This document shows, piece after piece, positions 1-5,340 of a stretch of DNA of 5,340 nucleotides. Both the position numbers and the translations under genes were made by a program. The notes under the pieces are model-generated. The model was not told the origin of the DNA. It searched no databases and worked only from the letters and a program-made list of their open reading frames with translations. This stretch comes from Terriglobia bacterium (GTDB lineage: Bacteria; Acidobacteriota; Terriglobia; UBA7540): NCBI GenBank assembly GCA_030036915.1, contig JASHSC010000244.1:1-5340 (forward strand), read 5' to 3'. How positions within the stretch are numbered: position 1 is the first letter of the stretch; each line of letters starts with the position of its first letter.

Positions 1-627
1 AAGCTCAAATCCCAGAGATGGTGTGGGCGATTCCTGCCGGGAGGAAGGCTGAGGAAGGCCAGCGAGCCCTGCGGACGTCGTATCCTCCTCCAACTTTGTC
101 GGCGCAAGGGCGCTGCGACCTGCACTTTCCGATGCTCGCATCGCGCCCCCGGAAGGGGCGGGCGGGACGACGGTGGCTTTTTCCGCTGAGGCGGACCCGG
201 GCTCGCTCGTGGCACTGCGGCCAAGCTGGCGAAGCGCGTCCGTGGTTAAATTGTGAGTCAATTGAATATTTCCGATATCCTGGATATCCCCTGTGGGCTG
301 GGCTGCCTTTTCCGCCTCTGCCGGTTCGTCAATTCCCGATTGAAGCCACTGGCGCACGTTGACACACTCCGGCACGTCCGCGGTCACAATGAAAATACGC
401 CCCTCCTCATCACCCATGTCGAGGAAATTGCGGCTGGCTTCCTTGGAGGCAGCACGAAGAAACTTGAAGACGAGAGAAGCCAGATCAGGCTGTGCGGTAG
501 CGGGCCGGTCTGCTGCAAGATGGTGCAAAAGCACGGGCCGCCCGGAAGAAACTTGCCGGGCCCGGTAGGACTTGGCTTCGCCCTCGTTCAGGGTGGAAAG
601 GACCTCGTATTTTCCCTGAAAGCTCAT
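1..627 (-). CDS. Kinase N-lobe-like protein, partial (3' end outside window)
   Basis: An open frame reads leftward from an ATG at 627-625 and leaves the window at base 1 with no stop, giving 209 visible residues. Residues 5-37 (GKYEVLSTLNEG, SYRARQ, SGRPVLLHHL) follow the beta1-beta2-beta3 pattern of bacterial Ser/Thr kinases, GxYEVLxxLGxG...YxARxxxxGRxVAxKxL. Residues 69-96 (FLDMGDEEGRIFIVTADVPE...VRQWL) resemble beta4-beta5, the hinge and the start of helix D. The VAIK lysine is replaced (VLLHHL) and the glycine loop is degenerate, so a catalytically dead pseudokinase-type fold is likely. From about residue 100 the chain becomes a Pro/Ser/Ala/Thr-rich, probably disordered linker, so no C-lobe follows directly. 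No signal peptide or membrane segment is visible in this part. It is divergent from tssL-tssM, and a role in T6SS control is inference from position. The upstream frame holds no other ATG, GTG or TTG before an in-frame stop at 714-712; the ribosome site is weak (GGGA, 4 nt before ATG). What follows the linker is unknown. Confidence is high that it is coding and moderate for the fold. Confidence 0.72.
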   Translation of the reverse strand, partial: MSFQGKYEVLSTLNEGEAKSYRARQVSSGRPVLLHHLAADRPATAQPDLASLVFKFLRAASKEASRNFLDMGDEEGRIFIVTADVPECVNVRQWLQSGIDEPAEAEKAAQPTGDIQDIGNIQLTHNLTTDALRQLGRSATSEPGSASAEKATVVPPAPSGGAMRASESAGRSALAPTKLEEDTTSAGLAGLPQPSSRQESPTPSLGFEL

Positions 628-663
628 AATTTCCCGCAGACGGATGCTATGAATTTTATCATG

Positions 664-682
664 AAAAAGCCTCAGAGGAGGC
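664..682 (-). terminator. Terminator-like hairpin in the leader of the minus-strand gene
   Basis: On the minus strand GCCTC-CTCT-GAGGC is followed directly by five T residues, the layout of a small intrinsic terminator. The perfect stem is only 5 bp, so it would be weak. Its T-run lies 37 nt upstream of the start codon of the kinase-like gene, so it would act as an attenuator in that gene's leader or would stop minus-strand transcription arriving from the repeat element. It may also be chance. Confidence 0.35.
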
Positions 683-724
683 GTGGTTCCAGGATTGGGT
701 AGTAGGTCAGTTTAAATTCCGAAG

Positions 725-745
725 GGGCAGGGCTTGTCCCGGCCC
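725..745. repeat. Left internal hairpin of the palindromic element
   Basis: Arm 725-732 (GGGCAGGG) pairs with arm 738-745 (CCCGGCCC), with one A-G mismatch, around the loop CTTGT. It is a GC-rich REP-type stem and the counterpart of the hairpin at 769-789. Confidence 0.55.
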
Positions 746-768
746 TTTGCCGCGCCTCTGCTGCGACA

Positions 769-789
769 GGGCACCCGCAAGGGGTGCCC
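769..789. repeat. Right internal hairpin of the palindromic element
   Basis: Arm 769-776 (GGGCACCC) pairs perfectly over 8 bp with arm 782-789 (GGGTGCCC) around the loop GCAAG. This is the best-formed stem of the composite element. Confidence 0.65.
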
Positions 790-953
790 CTACACTGAAA
801 TTTCGAATTGACCCACCACCCAATAAGGGGTATTTCCCAAGGGAGGGATTTTCTCTGCAAGAGTTCAGCACATTTTTGCCGCGCGACTCAGCGAATCTGT
901 GTTGCTTCAAGCGAAGATGTTGTAACATGAGCCGTGTGAAGCGGCCCGCAATC

Positions 954-1074
954 ACCTCCTGCCAGTAAGCCCTTGGCCAGGAACACCGGGTTCGGGGAAC
1001 CGCCAAGGCATGAAGATCGAGGCAGCCTTTACGGCATGAGAGCCGCACAGGAAAATTCCTGAGATGCAGGAGGT
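954..1074 (+). promoter_or_regulatory. Candidate structured leader RNA of tssL
   Basis: ACCTCCTGC at 954-962 is perfectly complementary to GCAGGAGGT at 1066-1074, so a 9-bp stem would close a ~100-nt multibranch fold and bury the AGGAGG at 1068-1073. Inside it are a hairpin with a 7-bp stem CCTTGGC/GCCAAGG (971-977 with 1002-1008) carrying a 5-bp stem GGTTC/GAACC (989-993 with 997-1001), a small stem CGGC/GCCG (1032-1035 with 1042-1045) and a stem CAGGA/TCCTG (1048-1052 with 1057-1061). A competing hairpin CCTGA/TCAGG (1058-1062 with 1074-1078) would instead show AGGAGG in its loop. It matches no riboswitch class I recognise. The AGGAGG lies 18 nt before the tssL ATG, which is too far for ordinary use, so a regulatory role is unproven. 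Confidence 0.35.
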
Positions 1075-1091
1075 CAGGCCAGAGTCGAAGT

Positions 1092-1832
1092 ATGAATGGA
1101 GACCCGACAACCGGTTTAACCTCACTCAACGTTGATGTCCGCCCACCCTCGCGCAAGGAAAACCTGGCACTGGTCTTCCAGGAAATTCTGACGGTGATTA
1201 CCCGCCTGCGCGTCAGCCGCCAGGCGGTGATGGATGCCGGGGCGTTTCGCAATTCCATGAAAACCGCCCTGGCGGCTGCGCAAGCCGACGCCACTCGCAA
1301 AGGATACACTCCCGAGGACGCGCGCCTGGCCACGTTTGCCGTGGTGGCCTTTCTGGACGAGTCCGTAGAGACCGCAAACGACCCCAATTTCGCGCAGTGG
1401 TCCCGCACGACCTTGCGAGAGGAATTGTTCGGCGACGCCGCGTCCGGCGAGATCTTTTTCCAGTGTATTGACCGGCTGGTGGCGCGTAATGACTCCCCGG
1501 ACGACGCCGACGTGCTGGAGGTCTTCGCACTCTGCCTGCTGCTGGGATACCGCGGACGATACGGCGCGGAGGGGCCGGAGGGCGTCCGTCCCACCCTGAA
1601 CTCCATCATGAAGAAGGTGGAACGAATTCGCGGCGCGCGCCTTCTGGCGCCCGATTGGATGCCCGCGAGGGATGCCGTGCTGCAACCGCCCGGCGACCCC
1701 TGGATGCGCGCGCTGCTTCTGGGCACCCTGGGAGCATTGATTCTGGCTATCCTGTTTTTTGCGGGCTTCAAAATCGCCCTGCTTTCCGGGGCCGCAGGAT
1801 TGCACACCGTCGGGCCACTGGCGCCTCATTAG
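1092..1832 (+). CDS. tssL: T6SS membrane-complex protein TssL (DotU family)
   Basis: TssL (DotU) is the tail-anchored inner-membrane subunit of the TssJLM complex. Its cytoplasmic domain contacts TssM and the baseplate (TssK, TssE). The 246-residue product shows the family hallmarks: AVVAFLDESV (83-92, usual ALLDE), LREELFGD...SGEIFFQCIDRL (108-129, usual FxxxxxGGExFFxxLxxL) and LEVFALCLLLGYRGRYG (142-158, the most diagnostic block). One hydrophobic segment (about 208-231) near the C-terminus is the single membrane anchor. Only ~15 residues follow it, so there is no OmpA-like peptidoglycan-binding domain as in extended TssL; another protein may supply wall attachment. The ATG at 1092 is the only reasonable start: no in-frame ATG, GTG or TTG lies in the preceding leader, although the nearest strong ribosome site (AGGAGG, 1068-1073) is 18 nt away and only GAAG is close. 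The stop is 15 nt before tssM in the same frame, indicating an operon. Family assignment is confident. Confidence 0.93.
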   Translation: MNGDPTTGLTSLNVDVRPPSRKENLALVFQEILTVITRLRVSRQAVMDAGAFRNSMKTALAAAQADATRKGYTPEDARLATFAVVAFLDESVETANDPNFAQWSRTTLREELFGDAASGEIFFQCIDRLVARNDSPDDADVLEVFALCLLLGYRGRYGAEGPEGVRPTLNSIMKKVERIRGARLLAPDWMPARDAVLQPPGDPWMRALLLGTLGALILAILFFAGFKIALLSGAAGLHTVGPLAPH

Positions 1833-1836
1833 GACA

Positions 1837-1842
1837 GGGAAG
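1837..1842 (+). promoter_or_regulatory. Ribosome binding site deciding the tssM TTG start
   Basis: GGGAAG lies 5 nt before TTG at 1848 and 17 nt before the next in-frame start, GTG at 1860. Its position supports TTG as the real initiator. The tssL stop (1830-1832) is in the same frame, so no start exists between them. Confidence 0.55.
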
Positions 1843-1847
1843 CAGCT

Positions 1848-4800
1848 TTGAACACATCCGTGAAATATTGGATCGTCGCCGCCACGCTCGTCGTCTGGCT
1901 GGCGCTGGCCTGGATGGCGGGCGAGTGGCTGAATCTGCAAGGGAATGACATCTGGGTCCTGCGCGCCGCCCTCGCCCTGATCGGTCTGGCCGCCTTCGCC
2001 ACCGCCGTCTGGTGGTTTAAAGGGATCGATGCGGACCGCTTTCGCGAAATGGCGGAGGAAGGGTCCGCGGCCGGGGATGAAATCGACATCCTGATCGGCA
2101 AAGCGCATGTGCGCCTGGGCGCATTGCAACCCGGCCAAACCGCCCTTTACGAATTTCCCACGCTCCTGGTGCTCGGCGAAGGCGGTTCCGCTAAAACCAG
2201 CGTCATTCTTCAGTGCGGGTTGGAGCCCCAACTGCTCGCCGGCCAGACGGTGCAGAACAACATTCCCGTTCCCACGCACACCTTGAATCTTTGGCACGCT
2301 CCGCCCTTCATCCTGGCTGAAGCCGGCGCGCCCCTGCTGCGCGAACCGCCGCGCTGGGCCCATTTGATCCGGCAATTTGCTCCCAGTGAGGCGCAGTTGC
2401 TGGGCAAGGGACATCTACCGCCGCGCGTAGCGCTGCTCTGCATCGACTGCGAGAAATTCCTCGCCCCCGGCGCCGCCGAGGCTCTGGGAACCAGTATTGA
2501 CCACTGGCGCACCCGCCTGCGCGAGACCTCACAGTTGCTGGGCATCAATCTTCCCGTCTATGTGCTTTTCACCCGTGCTGACCGCCTGCAATTCTTCCAG
2601 GACTACGTTGCACCCATGACCAATGAAGAAGCAGGACAGGTTTTCGGCGCGTCGCTGCCCACTGCCGCCTACTACGCGGATACCTACACCGAGCAGAAAA
2701 CCGCCGCGATTTCCGCCGCCTTTGACAACCTGCTGCAGGGCCTGGCGGATTGGCGCCTCAGCTTGCTGAGCCGCAAGCTTGACAGCCCCCAGGCGCCGCC
2801 CATTTACGAGTTTCCGCGCGAGTTCAAGAAGCTTCGCGCCACGCTGGTGCCCCTGCTGGTGGATATTTGCCGGCCCGGTCCGGCGCGCGTTGCGCCCTTT
2901 CTTCGCGGCTTCTATTTCACCGGCGTCCGGCCGATGCTGATTACCGCGGCGCGTGCGGCCGAGGAGAAAAAGGAGGATGCTCCGCAGGCCGAGGCCGCCG
3001 CAAGCAACCTAAGCGCCACGCGGATGTTCGACATCAGGAAGGCCGCGGCTGCAGCCAAGAAGATAATGGCCGGCGCTGAGGCGATGGAAACCCGCCGCGT
3101 CCCGCAGTGGGTTTTCCTTCCGCAGCTTTTCAAGGAAGTGATCTTCAAGGATTCGACCGCCCTTACCACCAGCACCCTGAGCATCAAGATCGGTCTGCAC
3201 AAGAGGTTTGTGCTGGCGGCGGCGATGGCCGTTTTTCTGGTGATGATTCTGGGATTTTCTGTCTCCTCCATCCGCAACAAGCGCTTGGAAAACCAAGTGG
3301 TCGCGGCGGTGCAGGACCTCTCCGACGTTCATCCCGGCCCCACGCAATTGCCCTCGCTCGACGATCTGGGCAAGCTTGAAAATCTTCGCCAGTTGCTCGA
3401 AACTCTGGAAAACTACAAACGCCACGGCAGGCCCCTGAGCATGCGCTGGGGGCTGTACGAAGGCAACCGGCTTTACCCAGAGGTTCGAAGAATTTACTTT
3501 GAGCATTTTCAGGAGATGCTCCTCCGCCAGGCGCAGGCCGCCCTGCTGCGAACGCTGACTTCCCTTCCCTCAGCTCCGGGGCCGAATGACCGGTACGAAC
3601 CTGTGTTCGATGCCCTGAAGGCCCTTCTGTTGACCACAAGCGAGTCCTCCCACAGCGACGCCGAATTCCTTTCCCCGGATCTCCTGCGCGCATGGGCGAC
3701 GGGTGGAGACATCAGCCTGGCGCGCATCAAACTGGCGCAAAGGCAATTTGAGTTTTACGTGGAGGAATTGAAATACGGCAACCCGCTGACTTCCCGACCG
3801 AACCCGCAGGTGGTGGAGGGCGCGCGCCGCTACCTGGCGCAATTTTCGGCCAACGAGCGGGCTTACCTCCTGATTCTGGCGGAGGCGGAAAAGGCCAATC
3901 CGCCCGTGGACTTCAACCACCACTTCCCCGGCGCCGGGGACGCCGTGGTGGAGCAAACGCAGGTGAGCGGCGCCTTTACAGAGGGCGGGTGGGCGTTTAT
4001 GCAGAACGCTCTCGACAATAATACCTCCGCTTATTTCAGCGCGGACTCCTGGGTGTTGGGCCGGCAGAAGCTCTCTAAGGAGGATTTGGCGAAGCACTCC
4101 GAGGATTTGCGCCGCATGTATGAACACGATTACATTGAGCAGTGGCGCTCATTCCTGCGGGATGCAAGCGTCACCCACCCCGTCAGCCTGAACAGCGCTT
4201 CACAGGAGCTCCAGAAACTCTCCGGCGATCAGTCTCCGCTGCTCGCACTGTTTTGCGTCGCCAAGAAAAACACCTCGCTGGATCAGCCGGATATATCCAG
4301 GGCTTTCCAGGCCGTGCAATCCGTCGCGCCGCACGATTGCCAGAGCCTGACGGCCGGCCCGCCCACCGCTGCCTACATCAGGAGTCTGAGCGATCTCCAA
4401 GCCTGCGTGGACCGTGCCGACAATAGCCCACCGGATCAAAAAGACAACGCCAAAGCTCATTGCCTGGGTGATGTTACGAAGGCGGAGGAAGCTGTCAAAA
4501 CCATCGCGCAGGGATTTAACCAGGATGCCGACGCCCACTCGGACCAGACCGTGGAGGACCTGCTGCTTGCTCCGATTCATAGCGTGGATTCCCTCCTCCG
4601 CCCCGGCCCCGTCAGCGCCTTGGGATTGTGCCAGCAAATGGGGTCGTTGGAAGCGGCATTCCCCTTTCACCCCCAGTCCAATCGCGACGTTTCCCTGCTG
4701 GACCTCGCCCGCGTCTACGCGCCCGGCAGAGGAGCTCTTTCGCAGTTCTATGCCGCGGCACTGAAAACTCTGCTGATTCCCGTGGGCGCGAGCTACGCCC

Positions 4801-5324
4801 CCAACCCCGCCTCGCACCAAACCGTGAACCCGCAGTTCCTGACATTTTTCAATCACGCCATGGACGTGCAGCGCGCGCTCTACCATGGCGGCGGGACGCA
4901 ATTGCAGTTCCGCTATACGCTCCGCGCGCGCCCCACGGAGAACGTTACCAGCCTCAACCTCAGCGTCGACGGCCAGACGATCACCTATAGCGGCGGCCCC
5001 GGTCAGGCCATCCCCTTCACCTGGCCAGGAACCTCCGGCCAGGGCGTGCGGCTTAGCGTAACCATTCCCGGAGGCACCCAGCTCGGCTTCCCCAGCTACG
5101 ACGGCCTGTGGGGCGTTTTTCGATTCTTCGATGACGCCACCGTGCTGCAACACAACGGCAATGTCCTGACCTTGCAATGGGTCCTCGGCGGCGAACGGCC
5201 CGTGACCGCACCCAACGGCAAACCTGTTGCCGTTCAGTTCGATCTCGATACCCTCGCCGCACCACCGATTTTGGAAAAAGGAATCCTCTCAAATCTTCAC
5301 TGCGTTCCAACGGTTGCGAAATAA
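1848..5324 (+). CDS. tssM: T6SS membrane-complex protein TssM (IcmF family)
   Basis: TssM (IcmF) is the inner-membrane subunit that spans the periplasm between TssL and the outer-membrane lipoprotein TssJ. The 1158-residue product is complete and of usual family length. Two N-terminal membrane segments (about 7-27 and 36-57) precede a cytoplasmic NTPase-like domain. That domain has a Walker A-type loop GEGGSAKT (110-117, alanine where glycine is normal), a Walker B-like strand RVALLCID (193-200), the G4-like LPVYVLFTRADRL (235-247), IYEFPREFKKL (319-329), FLRGFYFTG (351-359) and FLPQLFKEVIF (423-433). A third membrane segment (about 454-474) leads into a long periplasmic region with W534-LY-G, GAFTEGGWAF (708-717) and a C-terminal beta-rich TssM domain (about 1015-1140, PFTWPG, GLWGVFRFF) that in the family binds TssJ. 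It starts at TTG, 15 nt after tssL, following GGGAAG. Five cysteines cluster at 803-928, with C1152 at the end. Assignment is very confident; the exact start is slightly less so. Confidence 0.95.
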   Translation: MNTSVKYWIVAATLVVWLALAWMAGEWLNLQGNDIWVLRAALALIGLAAFATAVWWFKGIDADRFREMAEEGSAAGDEIDILIGKAHVRLGALQPGQTALYEFPTLLVLGEGGSAKTSVILQCGLEPQLLAGQTVQNNIPVPTHTLNLWHAPPFILAEAGAPLLREPPRWAHLIRQFAPSEAQLLGKGHLPPRVALLCIDCEKFLAPGAAEALGTSIDHWRTRLRETSQLLGINLPVYVLFTRADRLQFFQDYVAPMTNEEAGQVFGASLPTAAYYADTYTEQKTAAISAAFDNLLQGLADWRLSLLSRKLDSPQAPPIYEFPREFKKLRATLVPLLVDICRPGPARVAPFLRGFYFTGVRPMLITAARAAEEKKEDAPQAEAAASNLSATRMFDIRKAAAAAKKIMAGAEAMETRRVPQWVFLPQLFKEVIFKDSTALTTSTLSIKIGLHKRFVLAAAMAVFLVMILGFSVSSIRNKRLENQVVAAVQDLSDVHPGPTQLPSLDDLGKLENLRQLLETLENYKRHGRPLSMRWGLYEGNRLYPEVRRIYFEHFQEMLLRQAQAALLRTLTSLPSAPGPNDRYEPVFDALKALLLTTSESSHSDAEFLSPDLLRAWATGGDISLARIKLAQRQFEFYVEELKYGNPLTSRPNPQVVEGARRYLAQFSANERAYLLILAEAEKANPPVDFNHHFPGAGDAVVEQTQVSGAFTEGGWAFMQNALDNNTSAYFSADSWVLGRQKLSKEDLAKHSEDLRRMYEHDYIEQWRSFLRDASVTHPVSLNSASQELQKLSGDQSPLLALFCVAKKNTSLDQPDISRAFQAVQSVAPHDCQSLTAGPPTAAYIRSLSDLQACVDRADNSPPDQKDNAKAHCLGDVTKAEEAVKTIAQGFNQDADAHSDQTVEDLLLAPIHSVDSLLRPGPVSALGLCQQMGSLEAAFPFHPQSNRDVSLLDLARVYAPGRGALSQFYAAALKTLLIPVGASYAPNPASHQTVNPQFLTFFNHAMDVQRALYHGGGTQLQFRYTLRARPTENVTSLNLSVDGQTITYSGGPGQAIPFTWPGTSGQGVRLSVTIPGGTQLGFPSYDGLWGVFRFFDDATVLQHNGNVLTLQWVLGGERPVTAPNGKPVAVQFDLDTLAAPPILEKGILSNLHCVPTVAK

Positions 5325-5340
5325 GCGCGTGGCCGACGCG

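Larger units (their letters stand above)
694..824. mobile_element. MITE-like / composite REP-like palindromic element
   Basis: The two ends form an imperfect terminal inverted repeat: 694-713 reads ATTGGGTAGTAGGTCAGTTT, and the reverse complement of 805-824 reads ATTGGGTGGTGGGTCAATTC, which agree at 16 of 20 positions. The similarity continues inward: a 6-bp palindrome near the same place on each side (TTTAAA left, TTCGAA right), then AGGGGC at 723-728 and its complement GCCCCT at 786-791. Two hairpins follow in mirrored positions around a 23-nt non-palindromic centre (746-768). The element is too short to encode a transposase, so it would have to be mobilised in trans if mobile at all. I see no convincing target-site duplication; only AGG against AAGG flanks it. 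Similar GTAGGGGC-type palindromes are repeated in many copies in some acidobacterial genomes, as far as I recall. Copy number cannot be tested from this window. Confidence 0.5.
628..1091. other. Divergent intergenic region, non-coding
   Basis: This 464-bp gap separates the minus-strand kinase-like gene from tssL. Reading frames across it are short or are antisense extensions with no recognisable protein. From left to right it holds a terminator-like hairpin (664-682), a palindromic MITE-like element (694-824), a more AT-rich stretch (825-953) and the folded leader of tssL (954-1074). Promoters for both genes must lie here, but none matches a strong sigma-70 consensus. A TAAAAT hexamer on the minus strand (658-653) could be a -10 for the left gene but lacks a -35. 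TTGCTT (902-907) with TAACAT (923-928) is a weak, short-spaced candidate for tssL. A 12-bp near-palindrome at 917-928 (ATGTT-GT-AACAT) could be an operator. Confidence 0.6.

Noticed and set aside
253..702. Plus-strand open frame of 149 codons opposite the kinase-like gene
   Set aside because: It has no recognisable motifs, and the opposite strand carries an uninterrupted frame to the window edge with kinase-like sequence patterns, which is the better explanation.
954..1074. A known riboswitch (cobalamin or c-di-GMP type) in the tssL leader
   Set aside because: I could not find the conserved B12-box or the GEMM core segments. Only generic pairing is visible, so no class is assigned.
1064..1135. 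Possible small upstream ORF (ATG at 1064, about 23 codons) overlapping the start of tssL out of frame
   Set aside because: It has no ribosome site of its own and its ATG immediately precedes the AGGAGG. Too short to support without ribosome profiling.
707..1807. Long minus-strand open frame of 366 codons across the repeat element and antisense to tssL
   Set aside because: Its product is Arg/Ser/Pro-rich with no recognisable domain, it crosses the palindromic element, and over 1092-1807 it is the complement of the clear DotU-family gene. Long antisense frames are expected in GC-rich DNA.
1122..2414. Minus-strand open frame of 430 codons antisense to tssL and the start of tssM
   Set aside because: Its Gln/Gly-rich composition, lack of any motif and complete overlap with two well-supported T6SS genes mark it as a shadow of their codon pattern.
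5329..5340. GTG GCC GAC GCG just after the tssM stop as the start of a next gene
   Set aside because: Only four codons are visible, with no good Shine-Dalgarno sequence before the GTG. An operon continuing rightward is plausible but cannot be shown.

Overview
The window carries the membrane-complex gene pair of a type VI secretion system (T6SS) and, divergent from it, the 5' part of a gene whose product resembles a degenerate protein kinase N-lobe. The source is probably a GC-rich Gram-negative bacterium. The style of the TssM protein, the kinase-like neighbour and the GGGGCACCC-type palindromic repeats remind me of Acidobacteriota. That assignment is inference from protein and repeat style, not from a marker gene.

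Layout from left to right. Bases 1-627 (minus strand) hold an incomplete coding region that runs off the left edge, with 209 codons visible. Its first ~96 residues look like kinase strands beta1-beta5 without the VAIK lysine, followed by a low-complexity Pro/Ser/Ala-rich linker. Bases 628-1091 form a divergent non-coding region. It contains a terminator-like hairpin in the leader of the minus-strand gene, a ~131-bp MITE-like or REP-like element with imperfect terminal inverted repeats and two internal hairpins (694-824), and a structured leader just upstream of tssL. In that leader a strong AGGAGG is perfectly complementary over 9 nt to an upstream segment. Bases 1092-1832 (plus) encode TssL (DotU family), with one C-terminal membrane anchor and no peptidoglycan-binding extension. 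Bases 1848-5324 (plus) encode TssM (IcmF family), complete at 1158 residues, 15 nt downstream of tssL and very probably co-transcribed. Only 16 bases follow the tssM stop, so the next gene cannot be read.

In known T6SSs, TssL and TssM form the inner-membrane and periplasm-spanning part of the TssJLM complex, which docks the phage-like baseplate and tail. TssM hydrolyses or senses nucleotide in its cytoplasmic domain and reaches TssJ through its periplasmic domain. A kinase-like protein next to a T6SS recalls the PpkA/Fha/PppA threonine phosphorylation switch, but the missing lysine suggests a binding or scaffold role rather than catalysis. The less ordinary parts of the window are the kinase-like neighbour, the palindromic element and the tssL leader.
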